Below are positions 28,671 through 37,599 of a DNA stretch of 64,000 nt, in pieces (position 1 is the stretch's first letter; each line of letters opens with the position of its first letter). The notes below the pieces were generated by a model, which worked only from the letters and a program-made list of their open reading frames with translations, ran no database searches and had not been told where the DNA came from. The position numbers were made by a program, and so were the translations under genes. This DNA is from Nitrobacteraceae bacterium AZCC 1564 (GTDB taxonomy: Bacteria; Pseudomonadota; Alphaproteobacteria; Rhizobiales; Xanthobacteraceae). The DNA is taken from contig JBAGRR010000001.1 in assembly GCA_036924835.1 (NCBI GenBank), positions 4,541,001 through 4,605,000 on the forward strand, written 5' to 3'.

Positions 28671-29444
28671 ATGCGCAAGGAAGACGTTCTTAGAGTTCCC
28701 TCGATGCCGGCCGCCGGTCCCAGCTATCCCGCAGGGCCGTATCGTTTCATCGATCGCGAATTCCTGGTCATCACCTATGAGACCGATGCCGATCTCATCC
28801 GCGCCGGCTTGCCTGAGCCGCTGGAGCCGATCGATGAGCCGATCGTGCACTATGAATGGATCAAGATGCCGGATTCCTCCGGCTTCGGTTGCTACACGGA
28901 GTCGGGGCTCGTCATTCCCGCTCGTCTGCACGGGGAAGAAGTCAATTTCGTTTCGCAGATGTATCTTGATGATGATCCGCCGATTGCGGCAGGCCGTGAG
29001 ATCTGGGGCTTCCCGAAGAAGTACGCCCATCCAAAACTGGATATCGTCAAGGACACGCTCACCGGCACGCTGGAATATGCCGGGCAGCGGGTGGCCGTGG
29101 GCACTATGGCTTACAAGCACGGTGCGATGGCTGGAAACGGCGAAGCCACCCTCAAGACGTTGTCGAAGACGCAGATCAATCTCAAGCTGATCCCCGGCGT
29201 CGATGGACGTGCTGAGGTTTGTCAGCTCGTTGCGATCAACCTCACGGACATCATCGTAAAGGGCTCCTGGTTCGGGCCGGGTCGTCTGCATCTGATCCCC
29301 CATGTGAACGCGCCGGTGGCCGATTTCCCAGTTCGCCGTGTGGTTGGTGCGCATCATTTCGTGGCCGACCTGACGCTGCCCTATGGCCGCGTGGTGCACG
29401 ACTACAACAAGGAGGCGGCAGATCTCGCCGTAGCTGCTGAGTAA
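28671..29444 (+). CDS. adc: Acetoacetate decarboxylase
   Basis: A 257-residue enzyme converting acetoacetate to acetone and CO2. The IWGFPKKYAHP segment contains the paired lysines (116-117) that match the Schiff-base Lys and its pKa-lowering neighbour in clostridial ADC. GREIWGFPKK, DIIVKGSWFGPGRL and PVRRVVGAHH are family-conserved. It is directly downstream of bdhA. Together they could interconvert or dispose of acetoacetate made from 3-hydroxybutyrate or HMG-CoA. Soluble, no signal. Confidence 0.94.
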   Translation: MRKEDVLRVPSMPAAGPSYPAGPYRFIDREFLVITYETDADLIRAGLPEPLEPIDEPIVHYEWIKMPDSSGFGCYTESGLVIPARLHGEEVNFVSQMYLDDDPPIAAGREIWGFPKKYAHPKLDIVKDTLTGTLEYAGQRVAVGTMAYKHGAMAGNGEATLKTLSKTQINLKLIPGVDGRAEVCQLVAINLTDIIVKGSWFGPGRLHLIPHVNAPVADFPVRRVVGAHHFVADLTLPYGRVVHDYNKEAADLAVAAE

Positions 29445-29510
29445 CGCGGACTGACATCTGGCTGTAACAGACGTGTCGTCATATCGGCCGGTGTCCCGGT
29501 GGAGTGGCAC

Positions 29511-29588
29511 CTAGTGTGGTGGTTCAGAAGTTCGCTCGATTTTTTCCGCGAGTCCTTCCAGCGAACTTCTGAACCTAAACCACACTAG
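29511..29588. repeat. CTAG-bounded palindrome, class B (unit 3)
   Basis: A 78-bp palindrome, CTAGTGTGGTGGTTCAGAAG at left and CTTCTGAACC...ACCACACTAG at right. Separated by a 13-bp linker (29589-29601) from the class A copy that follows. Confidence 0.92.
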
Positions 29589-29601
29589 AGTCGCAAATTT
29601 A

Positions 29602-29677
29602 CTAGTGTCCGCTCGAATCCAAAGTTCGCTACGAAGCGCGCTGCACGGTGAGGCGAACTTTGGATTCGGGACACTAG
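29602..29677. repeat. CTAG-bounded palindrome, class A (unit 3)
   Basis: A 76-bp palindrome, CTAGTGTCCGCTCGAATCC at left and GGATTCGGGACACTAG at right, arms sharing AAAGTTCGC/GCGAACTTT. Completes a 167-bp B-A unit between adc and the ZntB-like gene. Confidence 0.92.
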
Positions 29678-29717
29678 CACCCGACGTGTCATGAGTTTGG
29701 TTTGTCTGGGGTAGGCT

Positions 29718-30749
29718 GTGCAAGCGGACGCATTGAGTGCATCGAACGTGCCGGCCAGGCATTCGGCTTCTTCCGCCGCCATTCCGGGTCTTGTCTGGGC
29801 ATTTCGCATCCATGCCGACGGCCGCTCCGAACCGCTCGATGTGGAGCAGCCCGTCGATATTCGCGGCGATGGATTGCTGTGGCTGCATTTCAATCTGGCT
29901 GACATTCGCGCCGAACAGTGGGTTGCCGCATCGCCCCTTGATCTGCCGGGACCGGCCAAAGTCCTGTTCCTGTCGAAGGACAATTTCCAGCAGATGCACA
30001 CAGCGGATGACACTGTTTATGGCGTCATCTCGGATCTCTTGCGCGCCATCGACCGCGTCACGGAAGAAACCGGCTATCTGCGCTTTGTCATGACCGAGCG
30101 GCTTTTGGTCAGCGGACGTCATCAGGCATTGTGCGCTGTCGACGCCACGCGCCGCGTGCTGGAGAGCGGACATCGCATCACAAGCGCGGCGGAGCTGTTC
30201 GAAACGATTGTCGAGTATGTCGCCGAGACCATGGAACGCGTCGCCGATCGGGTCGAGCGGGAGCTTGACAGTATCGAGGAGCGCGTACTGTCCGATGACG
30301 TCGTCGATCTGCGCAAAGATCTCGGCCGCTTGCGGCGCACCTGCGTGCGATTGCACCGGCAATTGTCCGGTTTGCGTTTCACCTTTCATCGTCTCGAACA
30401 GCAGGGCGACGACGTGCTGAAGCCGGCCCTGCGGCTGCGTGCGGGAAAGCTCGCCCAGCGGCTCGATGCGCTGGATCATGCCATTGTGGAGATGCGCGAG
30501 CGCAGCCGCCTGCTTCAGGAAGAGCTGCAGCTCAAGATCGAGGAGCAGAGCAACAAGAGCTTGCGTCTGTTATCGGTTCTGACCGCGCTGTTGCTGCCGC
30601 CGACCTTGATCACCGGCATCTTCGGCATGAACACCAAAGGCCTGCCGCTGACCGACGTGGATTCTGGATTCCTCTGGGCCGGAGTCCTGATCATCGCTTC
30701 ATCCACTGCCGCCTACTACATCATGAAGCGCCTCGGGATCATGAGTTAA
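29718..30749 (+). CDS. CorA/ZntB-family divalent metal transporter
   Basis: A 343-residue protein with a GTG start at 29718 close behind GGGGTAGG. A large cytoplasmic domain (about 1-280, alpha/beta then long helices rich in Glu/Arg) precedes two C-terminal membrane helices (about 287-308 and 317-337). The pore motif reads GMNTKGLP, which with the TALLLPPTLITGIFGMN context is typical of ZntB rather than the GMN-MPE form of CorA. ZntB moves Zn2+ with protons. Only 12 bp separates it from the porin gene downstream. Confidence 0.9.
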   Translation: MQADALSASNVPARHSASSAAIPGLVWAFRIHADGRSEPLDVEQPVDIRGDGLLWLHFNLADIRAEQWVAASPLDLPGPAKVLFLSKDNFQQMHTADDTVYGVISDLLRAIDRVTEETGYLRFVMTERLLVSGRHQALCAVDATRRVLESGHRITSAAELFETIVEYVAETMERVADRVERELDSIEERVLSDDVVDLRKDLGRLRRTCVRLHRQLSGLRFTFHRLEQQGDDVLKPALRLRAGKLAQRLDALDHAIVEMRERSRLLQEELQLKIEEQSNKSLRLLSVLTALLLPPTLITGIFGMNTKGLPLTDVDSGFLWAGVLIIASSTAAYYIMKRLGIMS

Positions 30750-30761
30750 TCCGGGGCTGTT

Positions 30762-32141
30762 GTGCAAAGCCGATTGCTCAAACTGCTGCGAACGGCCGCC
30801 GTCATCTTTCCCGCGCTCAGCACATCGCAACAGGGGGGATATGCCGCCGGCCTTCTGTTGACGGATGCGAATGGGAGAGCGGACGCGACAAAGACCAAGA
30901 ACCCGCGTGAAATCCTGGCAGACTGGGGCATCCAGTTCAACGCAACTTATATTGCGGAAGTGTTCGGCAATCCGACGGGCGGTGTCCGCCGGGGCTCGAT
31001 CTACACCGGACGCCTCGATGTCGGCATGGATGTCGATCTTGAGAAGGTTATCGGCTGGAGCGGTGCGACGTTCCACACCAACATGTACCAGATTCACGGG
31101 CAGGGGTTGTCGCGCGATTACGTCGGTAACCTGATGCTGGTCAGCGGCGTCGAGGCGCTGCCCGCAACACGTCTCTACGAATTGTGGATCGAGCAGTCGC
31201 TGTTTGACGGCAAATTGCTGGTGAAGGTTGGGCAGCAGGCGTCGGATATCGAGTTTATCGACAGCAAGTACGACGACATCTTCACCAATTCGGCGTTGGG
31301 CTGGCCAGGCATCTCCGGCATCAATCTTTTGGCTGGTGGCCCGTCGCCGCCATTGGCTGTGCCTGGCGTCCGCCTGAAGGCGCAATTGTCGGACAGCATC
31401 ACAGCTTATGCTGCCATCTTCGATGGCGATGCTGCGCCGCCGGACAGTCCGCTGGACCCTCAACTCGCCAATCCGCACGGCATCCTGTTTCGCGTCAACG
31501 ACCCGGCGTGGATGATCGGGCAACTCAAGTACAAGTTCGCTCTTGGTGAGAGCCAGTTGCCTGGGACGATCACGGGCGGTGCATGGAAGCATCTTGGTGA
31601 ATTCAACGACATGCGATACGCCGTCGGCGGTTTTGCGCTCGCCGATCCTGCCGGTTCTGGCGAGCCGCAGAAGCTGCACGGCAACCAGGGTATCTTCGGT
31701 GTCTATGAGCAAACGTTTGCCCGAGCCGCATCCAATCCAGACAAAGGATCCGCCTTCTTCGTGCGCACGTCGGTCAGTCCCTCTGATCGCAACCTGATCA
31801 GCTTCTATCTCGATGGCGGTTTTCAGTTCACCGGCTTCAATGACTCGCGGCCCAACGACAAATTCGGTGTTGCAATGACTTACGCGAAAATTTCAGACGC
31901 GGCGCGGCAGGCCGACCGCGATACGAATATGTTCACCGGCATCGCGGGTCCAGTGCGCGATTATGAAGCGGTCTTTGAAATGACTTATGTGGCCGAGATC
32001 CAGAGCAACTGGACGGTGCAGCCGGTGTTTCAATATGTCTTTCATCCCGGCGGCGGCATCGTCGATCCTAACGATCCTACCCAGACCCATCGCATCAAGG
32101 ATGCCGCAGTGTTCGGCGTGCGCTCGACGATCACCTACTGA
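30762..32141 (+). CDS. OprB-family carbohydrate-selective porin
   Basis: A 459-residue outer-membrane protein with a GTG start at 30762 preceded by GGGGC. A signal peptide ends around residue 29 (GYA/AGLLLT). WGIQFNATYIAEVFGN, RLYELWIEQSLFDGKLLVKVGQ and the final strand FGVRSTITY with C-terminal aromatic residue fit a beta-barrel of the OprB family, common in Bradyrhizobium. Alternating hydrophobic residues occur throughout. It lies 12 bp after the ZntB gene, so may be co-transcribed. Substrate specificity cannot be assigned. Confidence 0.9.
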   Translation: MQSRLLKLLRTAAVIFPALSTSQQGGYAAGLLLTDANGRADATKTKNPREILADWGIQFNATYIAEVFGNPTGGVRRGSIYTGRLDVGMDVDLEKVIGWSGATFHTNMYQIHGQGLSRDYVGNLMLVSGVEALPATRLYELWIEQSLFDGKLLVKVGQQASDIEFIDSKYDDIFTNSALGWPGISGINLLAGGPSPPLAVPGVRLKAQLSDSITAYAAIFDGDAAPPDSPLDPQLANPHGILFRVNDPAWMIGQLKYKFALGESQLPGTITGGAWKHLGEFNDMRYAVGGFALADPAGSGEPQKLHGNQGIFGVYEQTFARAASNPDKGSAFFVRTSVSPSDRNLISFYLDGGFQFTGFNDSRPNDKFGVAMTYAKISDAARQADRDTNMFTGIAGPVRDYEAVFEMTYVAEIQSNWTVQPVFQYVFHPGGGIVDPNDPTQTHRIKDAAVFGVRSTITY

Positions 32142-32165
32142 ACGATCTTCGTCTCGGATTGAAGC

Positions 32166-33344
32166 TCACGTTCGCGGCACGCCGGCTGTCATCAGACCAT
32201 CACCCAGGCGCTCCATGAAGGCGGGCGTGAACGGCCACGCATCGCGCGCAGTCGTCACAGTGAGATTCTTCTCCTTGCGCAGAAGCTTGAGAGCGCAACG
32301 CCGCGCTTCATCTCGCGCGCCCGCATGGACGGCGGCTGCCACGAGCACGCGTTCGGCCCAGAAGGATTCCGGGCCCGCCGCCATACCATCCTGAATCCAT
32401 TTGATGGCACGGTCATAGCGTCCGGCGTTGAAATGAGCGCAGCCGATGCCGATGAACACCAGGTGGCGCACCGGCTCGAATGGCATCAGGCGCAATGTGA
32501 TCTGAAGCTCGCGCAGCGCGGCATTGTCATCGCCGAGATAACCTGACAACCAGCCGCGCCGCAGCCACGCCCATGGCGACCATGGCTCGAGCGCCAGCGA
32601 GCGTTCGATCAGTTGATCGGCCGCGCGAAGTTTGCGGTTGAGCGTCAGCGCGCCACTGCACAGGCTCAGCACGAGCGCATCGTGTGGGGCGAGCTGCCCT
32701 GCTTGGTCTGCGAGTTGCCGCGACTGCGCGCGATCGAATTGCGAGGTCCCGTTGAAGTTGTGCGCCGCGCGCTGGCCCCAGCACCAGGCGGCAATCGCCT
32801 TTGGCAAGGCGTAATGGGGCGCGAGCTCCTGTGCCCGATCGGCGTCCTCCAGCGCCGCGCTGCAGGATTGCGGCCCGACCATGAAGGCCGAGCCCAGTGC
32901 CCGCCAACTCAGCCGCATCGCTTCGTCGATACGATCATCATCGTCCGCGATCTGGCTGCGAATGGATTTGAGTGTGTCCGATGGCAATTCGCCGAACTGC
33001 TCACGGTATTGCGCGGAAAAGCGGCCGAGCTGATTGAAGCCGTTCGCTGTGGCGATGTCAGTCACGTTCGCGTCGGCATTGGCGGATAACAGTTGCTGAC
33101 GCGCTCGCGCGAGCCGCATGCGCCGCACCCAACCAAACGGCGTGGTCCCAAGGTAAAGCTTGAAATGCGCTTCCAGCGTGCGTGGCCGCACACCGGCCAC
33201 CGCGGCGAGTGTCTCGAGCTGGATCGGTTCGTCGAGGCGTCCGCTAAGCCAGTGCAGTGCATGCGCAACGCTCGCCGGCAACGCCTGCCTCACATGCAGC
33301 GTTGCATCATCGGGGCCGGCGAACGTGTCTGGCTTCACACTCAT
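32166..33344 (-). CDS. AraC-type HTH protein with C-terminal TPR-like region
   Basis: A 392-residue protein with the order reversed from usual AraC regulators. The AraC HTH pair comes first (residues about 25-125: LETLAAVAGVRPRTLEAHF, then VTDIATANGFNQLGRFSAQYREQFGELP). It is followed by about 250 helical residues with TPR-like repeats (ALEDADRAQELAPHYALPKA, ADQLIERSLALEPWSPWAW, RYDRAIKWIQDGMAAGPES). The TPR part probably senses a protein or ligand. No signal peptide. Its start is 193 bp from the divergent methyltransferase gene, a possible target. Confidence 0.85.
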   Translation of the reverse strand: MSVKPDTFAGPDDATLHVRQALPASVAHALHWLSGRLDEPIQLETLAAVAGVRPRTLEAHFKLYLGTTPFGWVRRMRLARARQQLLSANADANVTDIATANGFNQLGRFSAQYREQFGELPSDTLKSIRSQIADDDDRIDEAMRLSWRALGSAFMVGPQSCSAALEDADRAQELAPHYALPKAIAAWCWGQRAAHNFNGTSQFDRAQSRQLADQAGQLAPHDALVLSLCSGALTLNRKLRAADQLIERSLALEPWSPWAWLRRGWLSGYLGDDNAALRELQITLRLMPFEPVRHLVFIGIGCAHFNAGRYDRAIKWIQDGMAAGPESFWAERVLVAAAVHAGARDEARRCALKLLRKEKNLTVTTARDAWPFTPAFMERLGDGLMTAGVPRT

Positions 33345-33537
33345 GGCACGCCTCCAATCCGAAATAAGGATCGGCGCAACCGGCGCTCTGGTCCGACGAA
33401 ACTCTCAATAAAATTCGATGCGGATTCTGCACCATCCTGCGGAAGCTGCATAGCGGCACAAAATGCTCCGCGTCAGGGTGCCACACGCCTCGTGAGCAGG
33501 CTTTACAACTCTTAACAACTCTTAGGGAGCGAGTGCC

Positions 33538-34371
33538 ATGACAATGACCATGACTGAAGTTCCACCCGGACCGGATCTCGCCGCTGTTAAGACGCGCCAG
33601 CATGGTGCCTGGTCGTCGGGCGATTATGCAGTGGTTGGTACAACCCTTCAGATCGTTGGCGAAGATCTGTGTGAAGCAATGGATTTGCGCGCGGGAAAGC
33701 GCGTGCTTGATGTTGCGGCCGGTAACGGAAATGTGTCGCTTGCGGCTGCGCGGCGCTGGTGCGAGGTCACGTCGACGGATTACGTGCCTGCACTGCTCGA
33801 TCGCGGCAAGGCGCGTGCTTCCGCAGAGGGCTTGACCATGACGTTTCAGGAAGCAGACGCTGAAGCTCTGCCGTTCTCGGATGCAAGTTTCGATGTGGTG
33901 GTGTCTACCTTCGGCGTGATGTTCACGCCTGATCAGGACAAAGCCGCTTCAGAGATGCTGCGCGTGTGCAAACCAAAGGGCAAGATCGGGCTGGCGAATT
34001 GGACGCCACAAGGCTTCATCGGGCAGGTGTTCAAGACGCTCGGCCAATATTTGCCGCCGCCGGCGGGTGTCAAATCGCCGGCGCTGTGGGGAACGCGCGA
34101 TCGGCTTGGCGAATTGTTCGGCAATGGCGCAGCCTCGATCCACGCCCAGCCGCGCCACTTTGCGTTTCGCTATTGCTCGCCCGAGCATTTCCTTGATGTG
34201 TTCAAGACCTATTACGGTCCGACCCTCAAGGCTTTTGCCGCGCTCGACGAGACCAAGCAGCGTAGTTTGAATGAGGATCTCATCGCACTGATCGGGCGTT
34301 TGAACACTGCCGACGACGGCACCATCGTGGTGCCGAGCGAGTACCTTCAGGTCATCATCGTGAAGAAGTAA
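33538..34371 (+). CDS. Class I SAM-dependent methyltransferase
   Basis: A 277-residue methyltransferase of the UbiE/COQ5-like group. RVLDVAAGNGNVSL (about 55-68) is motif I for S-adenosylmethionine, with the acidic residue in TSTDYVP and the motif ADAEALPFSDASFDVV following. A helical C-terminal half is typical of small-molecule methyltransferases. The ATG at 33538 has AGGGAG upstream. Divergent from the AraC-TPR gene and convergent with another methyltransferase; substrate unknown. Confidence 0.88.
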   Translation: MTMTMTEVPPGPDLAAVKTRQHGAWSSGDYAVVGTTLQIVGEDLCEAMDLRAGKRVLDVAAGNGNVSLAAARRWCEVTSTDYVPALLDRGKARASAEGLTMTFQEADAEALPFSDASFDVVVSTFGVMFTPDQDKAASEMLRVCKPKGKIGLANWTPQGFIGQVFKTLGQYLPPPAGVKSPALWGTRDRLGELFGNGAASIHAQPRHFAFRYCSPEHFLDVFKTYYGPTLKAFAALDETKQRSLNEDLIALIGRLNTADDGTIVVPSEYLQVIIVKK

Positions 34372-34394
34372 TCGGGATGCTATTCCGATGTGAG

Positions 34395-34420
34395 AAGCCC
34401 GCCGATTTCGGCGGGCTTTT
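34395..34420. terminator. Terminator between convergent methyltransferases
   Basis: AAGCCCGCCG (34395-34404) pairs with CGGCGGGCTT (34409-34418) around ATTT, followed by TT. It lies 23 bp after the plus-strand stop, just beyond the minus-strand stop. Confidence 0.92.
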
Positions 34421-34422
34421 CG

Positions 34423-35253
34423 TTAGTGATGCACAGGCTTGTGGGCAGAGACGATCAGTGCAGGCATCGGAACGGCGAAGCCGCCGTCGTGTTCAAAGCT
34501 TAAGATCATCTTGCGCAAATAGTGCTTGATGTTCTCGAGGTTCGCCGGGTTCTGCCGGTTGAGAACGGCTGCGGCGCGTACCGTGCCGGAGGAGATCGCC
34601 TCGACGAAAGCTTCGGGAGAGGGGACGCGCCAGACCAGCGGAATTTCCGTTCCGGAAATATCCTTGAACCCCGCGTGGCTCAGCATGTCCGAGGCCATCT
34701 TCAAGTCGCCATAGCTGAAGAAATTGGGCCCCGGCGGCAGCCCGACGTCGAGCGAGCCGTGTTCACGGATAGCATCGTAAACCATCGAGATACCGATGCA
34801 TTTGCTCGCTTCGCACCACGAAGCATAAGCGAACCATCCATCCGGCTTGAGCACGCGGAACGACTCCGCTGCGGCTCGGTGTGGGTGAGGGACATGAGGC
34901 ATGCCGAACGAATTGACGACCGCATCGAACTGCCTCTCGGCGAAGGGAAGGGCCTCGGCATCGCCTTCGATGAATCTGATGTGCGGATAGGTCTGCCTGG
35001 CCAGGCGGACCTGAGCCGCGGAGAAGTCCAGTCCGATCGCCTCGGCGCTCATTTTATGCGCGGCAGCCGCTACGTAACCTGCACCACATGCGACATCGAG
35101 AATCTTGTCGCCGGCCTTCAGCTTCACGGCTTGGAGAAGGCCAGGGATGCAGCCGGCTGTCACCTCTCCGAGATGCTGGTGATAGGAAGTGGCAAGGGCA
35201 TCCCGGTTCCAGCCCGCATGTTCAAAATCCCAGAACGTATCGGATGCGATCAT
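34423..35253 (-). CDS. Class I SAM-dependent methyltransferase
   Basis: A 276-residue methyltransferase starting at ATG 35253, which has GGGGG eight bases upstream; an in-frame TTG at 35289 lacks such support. ILDVACGAGYVA (51-62) is SAM motif I, GLDFSAAQ supplies the acidic residue, and GDAEALPFAERQFDAVVNSFGMPHV is the post-I region. Similar in plan to the convergent neighbour but clearly a different subgroup. Substrate unknown. Confidence 0.88.
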   Translation of the reverse strand: MIASDTFWDFEHAGWNRDALATSYHQHLGEVTAGCIPGLLQAVKLKAGDKILDVACGAGYVAAAAHKMSAEAIGLDFSAAQVRLARQTYPHIRFIEGDAEALPFAERQFDAVVNSFGMPHVPHPHRAAAESFRVLKPDGWFAYASWCEASKCIGISMVYDAIREHGSLDVGLPPGPNFFSYGDLKMASDMLSHAGFKDISGTEIPLVWRVPSPEAFVEAISSGTVRAAAVLNRQNPANLENIKHYLRKMILSFEHDGGFAVPMPALIVSAHKPVHH

Positions 35254-35361
35254 GGTATCAGCCCCCAATTGCGTTTCCTCAAGCGGCAAAGAGGCAGTTG
35301 CGAGATGAAGCTCTCGCGTTATGAAACATATAAGCTGTAAAGGCGCGTGCGGTAACCTGAC

Positions 35362-35787
35362 TTATCGGATCGTGACGCTAATTTTTCTGGATACGACCGG
35401 CGGAACGAAGGGGTAGTGCTTGGCGTCGCCGAGGACCAGTTGCAGCGTGTACTTCCCGGGCGGCAGTTCGATGCGCGCCTCTGTCTGGCCGGCACCGAAA
35501 TGCAGATGGGACTTGTCCTGCGGGATCGGCTCGTTCGGATTGAGCGGCTCGTTCACGTTGACCAGCAGGTGATGGTGACCGGCATTGGCAAAATTGTCGC
35601 CCGCGTGGGTAACGCCCATGTTGCGTAGGCCGAAGCGGCACCAGAATGCGCCTTTGATGACTGCACCGTCCTGCGGCCAGACGAAATAGAGATAGGCATC
35701 CTTCCCTGCCGGTGTTCCCTGTGCGTAAGCTGCGAATGTCAGCAATGTCAGCATCGTCGAGAGCATAAGGGTCCGGATGATGCCCAT
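35362..35787 (-). CDS. DUF4399 domain periplasmic protein
   Basis: A 141-residue exported protein (144 if the ATG at 35796 is used; the RBS AAGGAA fits 35787 better). A signal peptide ends near AYA/QGTPAGK. The mature part has the DUF4399 signature: HHHLLVN, HLHFGAGQTE, PPGKYTLQLVLGDAKHYPF. The conserved His cluster suggests metal binding, but no function is established. It follows the cyclase-FGE gene at short distance on the same strand and is probably in its operon. Confidence 0.88.
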   Translation of the reverse strand: MGIIRTLMLSTMLTLLTFAAYAQGTPAGKDAYLYFVWPQDGAVIKGAFWCRFGLRNMGVTHAGDNFANAGHHHLLVNVNEPLNPNEPIPQDKSHLHFGAGQTEARIELPPGKYTLQLVLGDAKHYPFVPPVVSRKISVTIR

Positions 35788-35801
35788 CGGCGTCATTTCC
35801 T

Positions 35802-37430
35802 TTACGGCTTGTCCTCACGAGACAGGGCGATCCGGAAGCCATGGGTCGGATAGCGCACCACGGCGTCGTAACGGTCGCGGCTTGCGGGGCGGGCTGAACT
35901 GGCGTCGTTGCGCCACGAGCCTGATCTAATCACGCGTGAGGTACAGTCGCCGTCGGAGATCCAGGCCGAACCATCAGATGGGGCGCCTTGATAGTTTTTA
36001 TGCCAGCAATCCTCGACCCACTGATCGACACCGCCGCCCATGTCGTGAAGGCCAAACGGATTTGGCTTGAGACTTCCGACCTTCAAGGGTTGTTCGCCGA
36101 CAGCCGTGTCCAGGCAGTTTTTGCAATTGACTATACCGTTCTGAAATTGATCCCCCCACCAGTAGGTGGTCTGCGTGCCGCCGCGCGCGGCATATTCCCA
36201 TTCGGCTTCACTCGGCAGCCGGTAGGGCTTTTGCGTCTCCTGCGAGAGCCAGGAAACGAACTGCTTGGCGTCGTTCCAGCTCACATCCGTGATCGGTGCA
36301 TCGTCGCGGCCTGTGGCCGTGAACGAGCATGCCTTGGCTTCGGCGCAGTTGTTCCATTCGCGGACGGTGATCGGCGTTTTGCTCATTGAAAACGGCTTCA
36401 CGGACACGCGATGGATTGGGCGCTCTGACAGATCACCATTGCTGCCCATCGAGAAGCTGCCGCCTGACAGCGGCACCATGTCAGGCTCTTTTATCTTTGC
36501 GGGAGCCGGCGGTGGTGTAATCGCCGCTGGCGCAGTCGCTATCGCAGGCGGCGCTTTCGGAGCAGCTTGAGGTGGAAGTGCAGGTGCCAACGGCGGCGTG
36601 ACTTTGATGGCGGGGGGCCTTGCCGTATCTGAAGGTGGCAACGCCGGAGGTGCTTTGGCTGTGTCCGCGGGAGCCGGGGGTGGCACCGGCACCGGTGCCT
36701 GAGCTGGAGCTGGCGCACGGCTTGCGATCATTTGATCGCGCGGTTTGACCACGAAATACCAGAACGCGCCGCCTGCCACGGACAGCAGTATAACCGTGGT
36801 GGCAACGAGCATTGCGACGAGCGGTCGTATCCGGCTTTCGATCAGCGCCGATGGATCGGGCAGAACACGATAGACATGCACGGGATCGGTGATGTTCTTC
36901 ACCTGCTTGTCGCCGAGTGACTGATAGCCGCAGACGAGTTTGTGTTTAACCTGCTCGTAGATGCCACCGGAGATAAAGATCTGTCCGGGGTTGGCAATCC
37001 CTTCGAGGCGAGACGCGACGTTGACGCCGTCGCCATAGACGTCATCATTCTCGACGATCACGTCGCCGAGATTGACGCCGATCCGGTAGACGATCGCGCT
37101 TTCGCGCGGATGCGATGTGTTACGTCCCACCATGCTTTGCTGGATGACGATAGCGCAACGCACCGCTTCGACAGGACTGTCGAAGATCGCAATGAAACCG
37201 TCACCGGTGGTTTTCACCAATCGGCCGTGATGTTCCATGATGGTCGGCTCGATGAGATCGCGTTCGATCCGCTTGACACGGGCGTAAGTGCCATCCTCGT
37301 CGCGCTGCATGAGGCGGCTGTAGCCTACAATGTCGCCCGCGATGATCGCAGCTAGCCGCCGCGGCGACGCATCATGCGGATGCTCCCCATCATTCCCCGT
37401 TCGGAAGTGATGAACTTCGCCGCGTATCAT
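35802..37430 (-). CDS. Class III adenylate cyclase fused to FGE-sulfatase-type domain
   Basis: A 542-residue membrane protein starting at ATG 37430 (GAGG upstream). Residues 25-190 are a class III nucleotide cyclase domain with both metal Asp (33, 77) and the transition-state Asn137/Arg141 (NVASRLE). One helix (203-228) crosses the membrane, a Pro/Ala-rich linker follows (about 238-320), then a periplasmic formylglycine-generating-enzyme-like domain (325-540, PITDVSWNDAKQFVSWLS, YRLPSEAEWEYAARGG). That domain lacks the catalytic Cys pair of true FGEs, so it is likely a sensor or binding module. Cyclase residues look complete, implying cAMP production controlled from the periplasm (inference). 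Confidence 0.9.
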   Translation of the reverse strand: MIRGEVHHFRTGNDGEHPHDASPRRLAAIIAGDIVGYSRLMQRDEDGTYARVKRIERDLIEPTIMEHHGRLVKTTGDGFIAIFDSPVEAVRCAIVIQQSMVGRNTSHPRESAIVYRIGVNLGDVIVENDDVYGDGVNVASRLEGIANPGQIFISGGIYEQVKHKLVCGYQSLGDKQVKNITDPVHVYRVLPDPSALIESRIRPLVAMLVATTVILLSVAGGAFWYFVVKPRDQMIASRAPAPAQAPVPVPPPAPADTAKAPPALPPSDTARPPAIKVTPPLAPALPPQAAPKAPPAIATAPAAITPPPAPAKIKEPDMVPLSGGSFSMGSNGDLSERPIHRVSVKPFSMSKTPITVREWNNCAEAKACSFTATGRDDAPITDVSWNDAKQFVSWLSQETQKPYRLPSEAEWEYAARGGTQTTYWWGDQFQNGIVNCKNCLDTAVGEQPLKVGSLKPNPFGLHDMGGGVDQWVEDCWHKNYQGAPSDGSAWISDGDCTSRVIRSGSWRNDASSARPASRDRYDAVVRYPTHGFRIALSREDKP

Positions 37431-37599
37431 CTCGCGCCTCACCGATCGGAACGCGCAACTTACAGGCGAGGGCCAGTTTTCTTTCCGTGCATTGTACGGC
37501 CGGCTCGCCAAAAGGCTACGCCGAACGGGCGATCCAGACAATTACCTCGTATGGTCGATAGGACAGGGACACTGTCGCGTGCGTTCAAGTGTGGAACAA

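Noticed and set aside
35802-37430. True formylglycine-generating enzyme
   Set aside because: The C-terminal domain lacks the catalytic Cys pair.
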